NCBI RefSeq assembly: GCF_016820655.1
Contig: NZ_WSFT01000036.1
Location: 173,300-237,299, forward strand
Length of the DNA: 64,000 bases
Source: Anaeromonas frigoriresistens
GTDB taxonomy: Bacteria; Bacillota; Clostridia; Tissierellales; SIT17
Reading direction: 5' to 3'
Under the pieces are notes generated by a model that did no database searches, was not told the DNA's origin, and saw only the letters and a list, made by a program, of their open reading frames with translations. The position numbers were made by a program, and so were the translations under genes. This document shows positions 35,106 to 43,588 of this stretch, one piece after another. The stretch's first letter is position 1. The number at the start of each line of letters is the position of its first letter.

Positions 35106-36467
35106 ATGATAAGAAGTTTATTTTTTGATAAAGAGTTTTATAAGAAGTTAGTATCAATTGCATTGCCTATTTCATTGCAAAACTTAATTTCTTCTTCACT
35201 AAATATGGTAGATACGGTTATGATAGGTCAATTAGGGGAGACTTCTATTGCCTCTGTAGGTATTGCTAATCAAGTATTTTTCTTTTTTGTATTATTATTA
35301 TTTGGATTAAATAGTGGATCAGCAATATTTATCTCCCAATATTGGGGAAAAAGAGATATTATAAATATTAGACGGGTCTTAGGATTTGCTGTGGTAAGTG
35401 GTGTCTTTATATCAGTAATATTTACGGTAGCAGCCTTATTTTTTCCAGAGGAAATACTAAGTTTGTTTTCAAAAGATAACTCGGTTATAGAACTAGGTAG
35501 ACAGTATTTAGTAATTATATGTTTTAGCTATATAATAACGTCGATAACATTCTCCTATTCATTTGCCTCTAGAAGTATAGGTAAAGCGAAACTACCAATG
35601 ATAGTTAGTGCTATTTCTTTAGGATTAAATACATTACTTAATTATTTATTGATATTCGGTAATTTTGGATTCCCTCAATTGGGAGTTAAAGGGGCTGCAA
35701 TAGCTACCCTTATAGCAAGAACAGTTGAATTGGTTTTATTGCTTTCAATTATTTATTCTAAAGGTTTTGTCTTAGATGCTAAAATTAAGGAGATGTTAGA
35801 CTTATCAAAAGAATTTATTAAAAAAATACTTAAAACTACAACACCTGTAATTTTAAATGAGGCATTTTGGTCTCTAGGTATAATTACATATTCAGCAGTA
35901 TATGGAAGAATAAGTACTGAAGCATTTGCATCAGTTCAGATATCTAATACGGTCCAGCAAGTATTTATGGTGGTTTCTATGGGGGTAGGGAATGCTTGTG
36001 CAGTAATGATAGGAAATAGTATTGGGGCTAATGAAGAGTCATTAGCAATTGATTATGCTAAAAGGTTTTCATTTATTACCCCTATAATTGGAATTATAAT
36101 AGGAGTTTTTATTGTAGCTTTCTCTCCTATTATTTTAGGTTTTTTCGATGTATCCCCTGTAGTAAGATCCAATGTGGAAAAAATATTGATAATATTTGCC
36201 ATATTTATGGCTTTCAAAGTATTTAATACAACCTTAATAATAGGAATACTCCGGGGAGGAGGAGATACTACCTTTTCTTTATTTTTAGAAGCTGGAAGTG
36301 TATGGATTGTAGGAGTACCATTGGCAATTATAGGAGGTCATTTACTACATTTGCCAGTATATTGGGTAGTAGCTCTTGTATCATTAGAAGAATTTGTTAA
36401 AGCTTTAGTAGGTATACCAAGAATTATATCGAAAAAATGGCTTAGAAATGTTATTGAAGATATATAA
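35106..36467 (+). CDS. MATE-family efflux transporter
   Basis: Antiporter of 453 residues with about twelve helices in two halves: LVSIALPISLQNLISSSLNMVDTVMIGQLGETSIASVG and LKTTTPVILNEAFWSLGIITYSAVYGRI. It belongs to a different MATE subgroup from the gene at 21162. AGGGATGTGG precedes ATG. No operon partner is apparent. Confidence 0.88.
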   Translation: MIRSLFFDKEFYKKLVSIALPISLQNLISSSLNMVDTVMIGQLGETSIASVGIANQVFFFFVLLLFGLNSGSAIFISQYWGKRDIINIRRVLGFAVVSGVFISVIFTVAALFFPEEILSLFSKDNSVIELGRQYLVIICFSYIITSITFSYSFASRSIGKAKLPMIVSAISLGLNTLLNYLLIFGNFGFPQLGVKGAAIATLIARTVELVLLLSIIYSKGFVLDAKIKEMLDLSKEFIKKILKTTTPVILNEAFWSLGIITYSAVYGRISTEAFASVQISNTVQQVFMVVSMGVGNACAVMIGNSIGANEESLAIDYAKRFSFITPIIGIIIGVFIVAFSPIILGFFDVSPVVRSNVEKILIIFAIFMAFKVFNTTLIIGILRGGGDTTFSLFLEAGSVWIVGVPLAIIGGHLLHLPVYWVVALVSLEEFVKALVGIPRIISKKWLRNVIEDI

Positions 36468-36545
36468 AACTAAGTAATGAATATATATTATGACAAATTT
36501 TTCATCTTTAGTTAACAATTAATACATGATTTTTGAGTAAATTTG

Positions 36546-36642
36546 TGCTACAATTGAATAGTCAATAAAAAAAGGGGTAAACTTAACAGTTGCTCCTTTT
36601 TAAATTGTTAGAAAATATCAAAAAGTCATTTAAATAGACTTT
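36546..36642 (+). promoter_or_regulatory. Promoter and structured leader of the AbgT gene
   Basis: TG-C-TACAAT (36546-36554) fits an extended -10 promoter. It is followed by a 12-bp hairpin with a T5 3' arm (36569-36580 with 36590-36601, loop ACTTAACAG), which looks like a terminator. A second small hairpin follows, AAAAGTC/GACTTTT (36620-36642), then AAGGAGG. A terminator-like stem this close to the start suggests attenuation; no family recognised. Confidence 0.5.
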
Positions 36643-36665
36643 TCACAATTTAAGGAGGGAAAATT

Positions 36666-38222
36666 ATGGCAACAAAGGTTAAAAAGAAAAGCTTTTTTAA
36701 CAAATTCCTAGATGGAATTGAAACAGTGGGAAATAAGCTACCACATCCAGTGACATTATTCTTTATTTTTAGTTTAGCAGTGGTAATTATATCTCATATA
36801 GCAGCAAAAGCAGGCGTTTCTGTTGAATTCAACATGCTTGATAGATCAACTCTAGAAAGTAAAATGACTACGATAGAAGCAGTTAGTCTTCTAAATAAAG
36901 AAGGTATTAGATTTATGTTCTCAGAGGCGGTTTCTAACTTTACAGGATTCGCACCATTAGGAACAGTTTTAGTAGCTATGTTAGGTGTAGGAGTAGCAGA
37001 AGGAACAGGACTTATATCAGCATTATTAAGAAAATTAGTTATGAGTACTCCTAAAAGACTTATTACTGTAGTTGTAGTATTTGCAGGTATCATGTCAAAT
37101 ATAGCTTCAGATGCTGGTTACGTTGTTTTAGTACCATTGGGAGCAATCGTTTTCCTAAGTTTTGGTAGACATCCATTAGCCGGGTTAGCTGCAGCTTTTG
37201 CCGGGGTATCTGGTGGATTTAGTGCTAACTTACTTATAGGTACAGTCGATCCATTGCTTGGAGGTATTTCTACAGAAGCAGCAAAGATTATTGATCCGAA
37301 CTACTTTGTATTTCCAACTGCTAACTGGTATTTTATGATAGCATCTACTTTCTTAATTACTATCTTAGGTACAATTGTTACAGAGAGATATGTAGAGCCT
37401 AGATTAGGTCAATATAAAGGTGATAGCAAGATAGAGGAAATAGGAGATATTAGTGCTCAAGAGAAAAAAGGACTAATATTTGCAGGAATATCATTTGTAG
37501 TATTTATTGCAATTATACTTGCGTTAGTAGTACCAGCTAATGGTATTTTAAGAGCAGATGATGGAACAATAATAGGACATACTCCATTTATGGATGGTAT
37601 AGTTCCAATTATTATGTTATTCTTCTTAATTCCTGGATTATTCTACGGAATAGGAGCAAAAACTTTAAAGAATGACAAAGATTTAGCTAAAACTATGGGA
37701 CAATCTATGGCTACAATGGGTGGTTATTTGGTATTAGCATTTGTTGCAGCTCAATTCGTACAATATTTTGCTTATACAAATCTTGGTACTATTTTAGCTG
37801 TTAATGGAGCTGCTTTCCTTGAAGCTACAGGACTTACTGGCTTACCATTAATTATAGGATTTATCATAGTATCAGCATTTATTAATCTATTCATAGGATC
37901 AGCTTCAGCTAAATGGGCTATCATGGCTCCAGTATTCGTTCCTATGTTAATGCAAGTAGGTAAAGGGTATTCACCAGAGTTTACTCAGGTAGCCTATAGA
38001 ATAGGTGATTCAACTACAAACATAATATCACCATTAATGCCTTACTTTGCAGTAATAGTTGCATTTGCACAGAAGTATGATAAAGATACTGGTCTAGGAA
38101 CATTAATTTCTACTATGCTTCCTTATTCATTAGTATTCTTAGCAGGTTGGGTAGTTTTACTATTAGTTTGGTTCTTAATAGGAGCGCCAATCGGACCAGA
38201 TGCATTTATATTCTTAAATTAA
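36666..38222 (+). CDS. AbgT-family transporter
   Basis: Membrane transporter of 518 residues. N-terminus GIETVGNKLPHPVTLFFIFSLAVVIISHIA, then the AbgT-specific MSNIASDAGYVVLVPLGAIVF and FSANLLIGTVDPLLGGIST, and the C-terminal FINLFIGSASAKWAIMAPVFVPM. AbgT proteins import p-aminobenzoyl-glutamate, and several export sulfonamide-like drugs. AAGGAGG precedes ATG. It is monocistronic and ends at a strong terminator. Confidence 0.9.
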   Translation: MATKVKKKSFFNKFLDGIETVGNKLPHPVTLFFIFSLAVVIISHIAAKAGVSVEFNMLDRSTLESKMTTIEAVSLLNKEGIRFMFSEAVSNFTGFAPLGTVLVAMLGVGVAEGTGLISALLRKLVMSTPKRLITVVVVFAGIMSNIASDAGYVVLVPLGAIVFLSFGRHPLAGLAAAFAGVSGGFSANLLIGTVDPLLGGISTEAAKIIDPNYFVFPTANWYFMIASTFLITILGTIVTERYVEPRLGQYKGDSKIEEIGDISAQEKKGLIFAGISFVVFIAIILALVVPANGILRADDGTIIGHTPFMDGIVPIIMLFFLIPGLFYGIGAKTLKNDKDLAKTMGQSMATMGGYLVLAFVAAQFVQYFAYTNLGTILAVNGAAFLEATGLTGLPLIIGFIIVSAFINLFIGSASAKWAIMAPVFVPMLMQVGKGYSPEFTQVAYRIGDSTTNIISPLMPYFAVIVAFAQKYDKDTGLGTLISTMLPYSLVFLAGWVVLLLVWFLIGAPIGPDAFIFLN

Positions 38223-38230
38223 ATAATTTA

Positions 38231-38260
38231 AACTCCATCATTTGATGGAGTTTTTTCTTT
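38231..38260 (+). terminator. Intrinsic terminator of the AbgT gene
   Basis: AACTCCATCA (38231-38240) pairs with TGATGGAGTT (38243-38252), followed by TTTTCTTTTT. Confidence 0.85.
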
Positions 38261-38292
38261 TTATTGGGTAAAATATAATTGGAGGGATGAAT

Positions 38293-38619
38293 ATGAAAAT
38301 TGTTAATATGTTAAATGATATTAATAGCTTTATTGATAATAATACAATGTCCTTAATAATGTTTTCTACTGATACCTGTTCTGCTTGTGTAGACCTAACA
38401 CCTAAAATAGAGGAGTTGGTTAAACAATATCCTAAATTAGAAACAATAAAAGTAGATATGAATGAACTTACAGAAGCAGCAGGAGAATATTCTATTTTTA
38501 CTATTCCAACAATATTATTATATATTGATGGCAAAGAAACCATTAGAAAAGGAAGATTTATTAGTATTGAAGATTTAGATGTTAATATATCTAGGTATTA
38601 TGAAATGGTATTTAATTAG
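38293..38619 (+). CDS. Thioredoxin-like protein
   Basis: Protein of 108 residues with a thioredoxin fold: FSTDTCSACVDLTPKIEELV carries the redox pair Cys-Ser-Ala-Cys, and YSIFTIPTILLYIDGKE carries the cis-Pro loop. The active site differs from the WCGPC of true thioredoxin, so it is probably a specialised disulfide reductase. I start it at ATG 38293 because the ATG at 38287 abuts GGAGGG. It converges on the aminotransferase gene. Confidence 0.8.
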   Translation: MKIVNMLNDINSFIDNNTMSLIMFSTDTCSACVDLTPKIEELVKQYPKLETIKVDMNELTEAAGEYSIFTIPTILLYIDGKETIRKGRFISIEDLDVNISRYYEMVFN

Positions 38620-38652
38620 AAGATTAGTTCAAGGTCTTCTAATCTTTTTTTT
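38615..38652. terminator. Bidirectional terminator
   Basis: ATTAGAAGA (38615-38623) pairs with TCTTCTAAT (38635-38643), followed by CTTTTTTTT. The stop codons of both converging genes lie in the 5' arm. Confidence 0.8.
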
Positions 38653-39830
38653 ATTTGAAAGAATATTTTCTCTTCTTCGATTAAAGAATCTGCTTCAAAG
38701 GTAACGGAAAATCGAAGATAGCCTCCTGCATTATCCCATGGAACAGTAGAAATCAATGCTTTTTTTAATATATATTCTGATGCTTGATGGGCATTTTTGA
38801 ATAATATATTATTTTTAGTTCCTTTAGGAATTTTAGTATAACAATAGAAAGTGCCCTTAGGCATCTCAATATCAAAACCTATATCTTTTAATATATTTAC
38901 TAAATTTATCATTCTTCTCTTATATCTTTTTAGATTATCATATATTATAGAGGGATTTTTTAGAGCCTCTATTGATGCTTTTTGTATAGGGAGAAACTGA
39001 CCAGAATCAGAATTTTGTTTTACTTTTGCATATAGTTTGATTGCTTCTTTGTTTCCTGCAATAAATGCCATACGCCACCCTGTCATATTAAAAGCCTTAG
39101 ACATAGAGTGAACTTCTACAGAAGTTTGTTTGGCATTGTTTATAGATAAAATACTTAAGGGGCTATTTTCATATACTAATGGACCATAGGCTAAATCTGA
39201 TACTATTAATATATTATTTTTCAAACCAAAAGATACAATTTCCTCGTAAAAATCCTTATTTGCTACAGCTCCAGTAGGATTATTAGGATAATTTATATAA
39301 AAAATTTTAGCTTTTTGACTTACTTCATTTGGTATTTTATTTAGGTTAGGCAGAAAATCATTCTCTTTTAATAATGGTAAGTTATACACTTGTCCATCTA
39401 AGTATCTTGTATATGAGGACAAAACAGGGTAGCCAGGAACAGTATTTATAATATAATCCCCTTTATCTATAAAGCATAGAGAGAGATAAGCTAATATAGA
39501 CTTAGATCCTATACCATGAAGAATTTCTGTATAAGGATCTATATTATCAACATTATATAAATTTTTAAGATATTCTGATGCAGCAATACAATAGTCAATA
39601 GAACCATTATCAGCATATTTTCTATTCTCTTTTTTTAAGCATTCTGTCTTTAATACTTCGCCTACTATAGGAGATGCTGCTTTGTCTGGTTCTCCTATAC
39701 CCAAATCAATTATAGTTTTAGTAGGATTTGTGTTTATAACATATCTTTTTAAATCCTTAATCTTACCAAACTTATAATTATTAGAGCTATTCATCATACG
39801 ATTAGATGCAATATTATTAATAAATGACAT
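38616..39830 (-). CDS. Class I/II aminotransferase, LL-diaminopimelate aminotransferase-like
   Basis: PLP fold-I enzyme of 404 residues. IIDLGIGEPDKAASP, NYPNNPTGAVA, VSDLAYGPLVYE and SMSKAFNMTGWRMAFIAG, with the PLP Lys in the last, are the usual stations. The opening half resembles the DapL group, which makes LL-diaminopimelate from tetrahydrodipicolinate in the lysine and peptidoglycan pathway, but other aminotransferases share these motifs. I choose ATG 39830 because AAGGGGAG lies just upstream; earlier in-frame codons lack a ribosome site. Confidence 0.72.
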   Translation of the reverse strand: MSFINNIASNRMMNSSNNYKFGKIKDLKRYVINTNPTKTIIDLGIGEPDKAASPIVGEVLKTECLKKENRKYADNGSIDYCIAASEYLKNLYNVDNIDPYTEILHGIGSKSILAYLSLCFIDKGDYIINTVPGYPVLSSYTRYLDGQVYNLPLLKENDFLPNLNKIPNEVSQKAKIFYINYPNNPTGAVANKDFYEEIVSFGLKNNILIVSDLAYGPLVYENSPLSILSINNAKQTSVEVHSMSKAFNMTGWRMAFIAGNKEAIKLYAKVKQNSDSGQFLPIQKASIEALKNPSIIYDNLKRYKRRMINLVNILKDIGFDIEMPKGTFYCYTKIPKGTKNNILFKNAHQASEYILKKALISTVPWDNAGGYLRFSVTFEADSLIEEEKIFFQIKKRLEDLELIF

Positions 39831-39915
39831 AAAAAATCTCCCCTTAACATTAGAATGGGTACAATATATGATATTCCATATATACATTAAATGTTAAAGG
39901 GTTTGATATAAGAAT

Positions 39916-40761
39916 TTATCTTCTTTTAAATGTTTTTCTATCAAAAGCTAAAGTAGCATTCAATTCTCCTCCGATTAGTATAATTATACTACTGATATAT
40001 AACCATATCAGTAGTATAATTATACCTCCTAAACTACCATAGGTTTTAGTATAGTTACCGAAATTATTTATATAGTAGGAAAATAACAAGGATATTATTA
40101 TCCAAGCTGAAGTTGTAAATATGGAGCCTGGTAAAACTTCTTTAAAGTGTAACCTTTTATTAGGGGCATATTTATAAAAAAGAATAAAGACAATTATAAG
40201 TAAAAAAACTGGTGATAAAAGTCTTACAAATCCCCAGAACACCTTAAATATGTCTGAAAGTCCAAAAATGCTAAAAATATAATTACCTAATATTTCTCCA
40301 AAAACTAATAATACAAGAGCTAATACAATTCCCAAGGATAAGAATATCGTTATCAATATGGCAAAACCTCGTAGTTTGAAAAAAGATCTGTTTTCACTTT
40401 GATCATATGCTTTATTAAGTCCTTTTATTATTGCAGCTACTCCATTAGATGCAGTCCATAATGTACCTATGATACCAAAGGATAATAAGGATGTACTTCC
40501 ATTTTCAATTACATCATTAATTGTACCTGAAACGAGTTCAAAGGATTGATCAGGAATTATAGTAGACAATCTTAACATAATATCTGCCGAAGATAAGGAG
40601 GTATGGCTTAAAATAGTTAGCAAAAATATTAAGAAGGGAAAGAAAGCTAATATTAAATAATATGTAAGTTGGGCTCCTAATGCAGGAACTTCATCATCTT
40701 GAATTCTAGATTTTAGTCTTTTAAATAATCTGATAATTTTCTTATTATCTAAATTTATCAT
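39916..40761 (-). CDS. YihY/BrkB-family membrane protein
   Basis: Inner-membrane protein of 281 residues with six helices. DDEVPALGAQLTYYLILAFFPFLIFLLT, SLLSFGIIGTLWTASNGVAAIIKGLNKAYD, LPGSIFTTSAWIIISLLFSYYI and YGSLGGIIILLIWLYISSIIILIGGELNA are classical YihY stretches. The old name ribonuclease BN is wrong for this family; the function is unclear, with envelope or transport roles suspected. GGAGG precedes ATG 40761. It is divergent from the DUF1328 gene at 40957. Confidence 0.9.
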   Translation of the reverse strand: MINLDNKKIIRLFKRLKSRIQDDEVPALGAQLTYYLILAFFPFLIFLLTILSHTSLSSADIMLRLSTIIPDQSFELVSGTINDVIENGSTSLLSFGIIGTLWTASNGVAAIIKGLNKAYDQSENRSFFKLRGFAILITIFLSLGIVLALVLLVFGEILGNYIFSIFGLSDIFKVFWGFVRLLSPVFLLIIVFILFYKYAPNKRLHFKEVLPGSIFTTSAWIIISLLFSYYINNFGNYTKTYGSLGGIIILLIWLYISSIIILIGGELNATLAFDRKTFKRR

Positions 40762-40956
40762 ACAATTACCTCCATTATATAAGTAGAAAAGATATTCTTA
40801 ATATATATATAACCAAATAAGCAATCTAACTAACAACAATATAACCAATGTAATTATAGTATACCCATTGTTTAAATCTCCTCTCATAGGATATATATGT
40901 ATTAAAGAGATGGAATATTTTAAATATTCCACAAATAACAATGTGAGGTGAATAAT

Positions 40957-41118
40957 ATGCTAAGATGGGCAGTGATATTTTTAATAATAGCCTTGGTAGC
41001 AGGTATATTTGGATTTTTTGGAATAGTAGAGGCGGCAGCAAGTATAGCTAAAGTGCTTTTCTTTATATTCCTAATATTATTTGTAATAATGTTAATAACG
41101 GGAAGAAAGTCAATTTGA
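40957..41118 (+). CDS. DUF1328/YtjA-family small membrane protein
   Basis: Protein of 53 residues made of two membrane helices: [20 protein letters not shown], then a short [11 protein letters not shown] link and an [10 protein letters not shown] helix. This is the standard DUF1328 pattern of stress-associated small proteins. GAGGTG precedes ATG. A nearly parallel paralogue is encoded at 51370-51531 on the other strand. It is 27 bases upstream of the PRC-barrel gene. Confidence 0.85.
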   Translation: MLRWAVIFLIIALVAGIFGFFGIVEAAASIAKVLFFIFLILFVIMLITGRKSI

Positions 41119-41145
41119 TAATTTACTTATGAAAGGAGAGATATA

Positions 41146-41616
41146 ATGGCTGAGTTAAATAAGCCAATTAATGAAGAGGAAGTTGAAGATATGGAAAAAC
41201 TTATTAAGGTTAATGATCTTGAAGGTTATGAAGTTAAAAATTTAGATAATGATAAATTAGGCAAAATAGAAGATATAGTAATAGATTATCATAATGGTGT
41301 TATAGCCTACGGAATATTATCTGTTGGAGGATTTTTAGGAATAGGTGATGACTTATATGCAATACCGTGGAGAGCTTTAACTTTAGATCCTAAAGAAGAA
41401 AAATTCATTTTAGATGCTGATAAGGAAAAGTTAAAAGATGCTCCTTCATTTAAAAAAGAAAGATGGCCTGATATGGATAAAAGAGAATGGCATACAAACA
41501 TACATACATATTATTCCATGCAACCTTATTGGCGATTTGCAGGAAGTATGATAGATCAGGATACTCAAAGTAAGGATAAAGATCCACAACCTCGTATGAA
41601 TGATACTTATCTATAA
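41146..41616 (+). CDS. PRC-barrel domain protein
   Basis: Soluble protein of 156 residues with one PRC-barrel near residues 18-80 (LIKVNDLEGYEVKNLDNDKLGKIEDIVIDYHNG, YAIPWRALTLD), and a Trp/Tyr-rich C-terminal part (HTYYSMQPYWRFAG). PRC-barrels occur in stress and photosynthetic-reaction-centre proteins. AAAGGAG precedes ATG. Together with the DUF1328 and baeRF-type genes it forms a small stress-like group. Confidence 0.85.
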   Translation: MAELNKPINEEEVEDMEKLIKVNDLEGYEVKNLDNDKLGKIEDIVIDYHNGVIAYGILSVGGFLGIGDDLYAIPWRALTLDPKEEKFILDADKEKLKDAPSFKKERWPDMDKREWHTNIHTYYSMQPYWRFAGSMIDQDTQSKDKDPQPRMNDTYL

Positions 41617-41645
41617 AAAGATTGCTTAAGCAATCTTTTTATTTT
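41615..41645 (+). terminator. Intrinsic terminator overlapping the PRC-barrel stop
   Basis: A perfect palindrome with 13-base arms AAAAAGATTGCTT/AAGCAATCTTTTT (41615-41640), then ATTTTT. Confidence 0.85.
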
Positions 41646-41745
41646 TCATAAATGAGTGTACCATAAGTGTATAGTTTATTGATTTAATCATGGGGTATAA
41701 AAAGTTATAGAAGAAAAATAAATTAAATACTTTAGGAGGTATATA

Positions 41746-42897
41746 ATGGATTTATTAACAAGAGATGAATTAAGAAATCTTATTGAAAAAGAAAGCAAAT
41801 GTTCGGTGTCAATTTATATACCAACAGTACAGGCTAGGATAGATGCTAAACAAGGACAAGTAAAATTAAAAAATGCTTTAAGAGAAGCTGAAAATCACTT
41901 AAAAGATTATGGATTAAAAGAAAAAGAAATTAAAGAATTGTTAAGTCCAGCAGGGAAGTTTGTAGAAGATACAAATTTTTGGTTAAAACATACTGATGGA
42001 TTAGCCATATTTATATCAGATAATACTTTTGATTATTATAGATTACCTATAGAGTTTAATGAAACAGTAGTAGTTTCTGACAAATTTCATATCAAGCCCT
42101 TACTACCTTTATTTACTGGTGATGGCCTATTTTATATATTAGCAGTTAGTCAGAATAATATAAGATTATTACAAGGTACAAGAGATAGTATTAGTGAATT
42201 AGATTTAGAAAATGTCACTACTAGTCTAAAAGAAGCATTAAAATATGACGAATTTGAGAAACAGTTACAATTTAATACAGCAGGTAATAGAAATAATGGA
42301 TCTGATTCAGTAGTTTACCATGGCAATGGAGCAGGGGATCAAGATGAAAAGAATCAATTATTAAGATATTTTCAGCAGGTAGATAAAGGACTTAGAGACT
42401 TCTTTGGTGATGAAAATTATCCTTTAGTATTTGCAGGAGTGGATTATTTATTCCCAATATACAAAGAAGCGAATCATTATAATAACTTTATAGAAAGAAA
42501 TATATCAGGGAATCCAGAGCATAAAACAGATAAGGAACTTCACAAAGAAGCGTGGAAAATACTAGAGCCTATATTTAAAAATGAACAAAGAGAAGCTCAA
42601 GGACAATTTAAAGAATTAGAAGATACAGAGAAAACTTCTAAAAATATTAGAGAAGTTGTACCAGCAGCATATTTCCAAAAAGTAGATACATTATTTGTTT
42701 CAGTTAGTGATAAAGTATGGGGTGAATTCCATCCAAAATTCAATCAAGCAAATATTCATGATGAAGAAGGAGACAATAGTGATGAGTTACTAAATTTCGC
42801 TGCAGTTCATACTATTTTAAATGGTGGAAAAGTATATGCAGTAAATTTTGGTCAAGTTCCAGGTGGAGAAAAAATAGCAGCAATATATAGATATTAG
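41746..42897 (+). CDS. baeRF-type protein (bacterial archaeo-eukaryotic release factor family)
   Basis: Protein of 383 residues resembling the bacterial relatives of eRF1 (baeRF family 3 or 7): CSVSIYIPTVQARIDAKQGQVKLKNAL, LKHTDGLAIFISDNTFDYYRLPIE, FYILAVSQNNIRLLQGTRDS, YPLVFAGVDYLFPIYKEAN and LLNFAAVHTILNGGKVYAV. These proteins are proposed to act on stalled ribosomes or translation stress; direct proof is lacking for this subgroup. AGGAGGT precedes ATG. It sits with YihY, DUF1328 and PRC-barrel genes, a grouping typical of general-stress islands. Confidence 0.8.
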   Translation: MDLLTRDELRNLIEKESKCSVSIYIPTVQARIDAKQGQVKLKNALREAENHLKDYGLKEKEIKELLSPAGKFVEDTNFWLKHTDGLAIFISDNTFDYYRLPIEFNETVVVSDKFHIKPLLPLFTGDGLFYILAVSQNNIRLLQGTRDSISELDLENVTTSLKEALKYDEFEKQLQFNTAGNRNNGSDSVVYHGNGAGDQDEKNQLLRYFQQVDKGLRDFFGDENYPLVFAGVDYLFPIYKEANHYNNFIERNISGNPEHKTDKELHKEAWKILEPIFKNEQREAQGQFKELEDTEKTSKNIREVVPAAYFQKVDTLFVSVSDKVWGEFHPKFNQANIHDEEGDNSDELLNFAAVHTILNGGKVYAVNFGQVPGGEKIAAIYRY

Positions 42898-42939
42898 GCA
42901 TAAAGAAAGGAGCTCTTAAGAGTTCCTTTCTTTATGCCT
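42896..42939. terminator. Long palindrome between convergent genes
   Basis: Perfect 16-base arms (AGGCATAAAGAAAGGA and its complement) continue inward with CTCTT/AAGAG, giving about 22 paired positions over 44 bases. The TAG stop of the baeRF gene is at its edge, and the lipoprotein gene ends 4 bases beyond. A shared bidirectional terminator is likely, although T runs are only within the arms. Confidence 0.7.
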
Positions 42940-42943
42940 AATA

Positions 42944-43135
42944 TTATTCAGTTTCTTCTTCTGTATTTTCTGTATTGTCCATATTTTCTTCAGTTTCTTC
43001 TGAGTCCTCAGGCTCATCAATATCTTCTTCTAATTCCATATCTTCAGTACCATCCATATCTTCACCATCATCACATGCTACAACACTAAAAGTAAGAACT
43101 AGAGCTAATAATAATAACATTAATTTCTTTTTCAT
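42944..43135 (-). CDS. Small, extremely acidic lipoprotein
   Basis: Lipoprotein of 63 residues. Signal peptide MKKKLMLLLLALVLTFSVVAC with Cys21 as the acylated residue; the remaining 42 residues are almost entirely Asp, Glu, Thr, Asn and Met. No fold is expected; an acidic tether at the cell surface is the plain reading. AGGAGATG lies 12 bases before ATG 43135. A long leader (to about 43330) with possible RNA structure precedes it. Confidence 0.65.
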   Translation of the reverse strand: MKKKLMLLLLALVLTFSVVACDDGEDMDGTEDMELEEDIDEPEDSEETEENMDNTENTEEETE

Positions 43136-43588
43136 TTGTAAATCATCTCCTCATAATCTTTAGTATTTTTAATTGGTTAAACAATTACCTTGCCTATTTT
43201 TAAAGCTAAATTCAATCTAATAATAAATGAAACTATTATCTGTCACTAGAGTTACCGATAGGCTCATGAGTTTCTTAAGTCTAACGGACAATATCATATT
43301 TTCAATAACCTATCACCTCCTAGACACACTATGATATAGAAAAGCTTTTCAATATATATTTGCCCTGTACCTAAAATTTTAAACATAAATTCAATAGTAT
43401 TATAGAACTATATAAAGGTAAAAGAGGTTGAAATCAATATATATATAAGAAATAACTAGATATATATATATATAAATAATTTTACAATTTCTTAATTATT
43501 TAGAATATTGATAAAAATGGGACGATTTAAAATGGTTTTTATTATATAATTAAAAATATAGATTTAATTATAGAAAGGTAGGGATTAG
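43136..43588. other. 453-base intergenic region with possible structured RNA
   Basis: No gene supported. On the minus strand the stretch 43321-43240 carries a perfect ribosome-site sequence AGGAGGTGAT (43321-43312) without a usable reading frame. It also has nested short complements: TGTC (43241-43244) with GACA (43287-43290), GTTA (43251-43254) with TAAC (43282-43285), and the palindrome CTCATGAG (43263-43270). No riboswitch family recognised. The rest up to fhs is very AT-rich with TATATA runs near 43440-43480. Confidence 0.4.

Noticed and set aside
40826..41041. 71-codon minus-strand frame
   Set aside because: Overlaps the well-supported DUF1328 gene, without a ribosome site.
43240..43321. 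Perfect AGGAGGTGAT ribosome site on the minus strand as evidence of a small gene
   Set aside because: The nearest starts give frames that stop at once or lie too far away; kept only as part of a possible RNA element.
43380..43588. THF riboswitch before fhs
   Set aside because: I looked for the conserved THF motif because fhs is a folate enzyme and found nothing resembling it.
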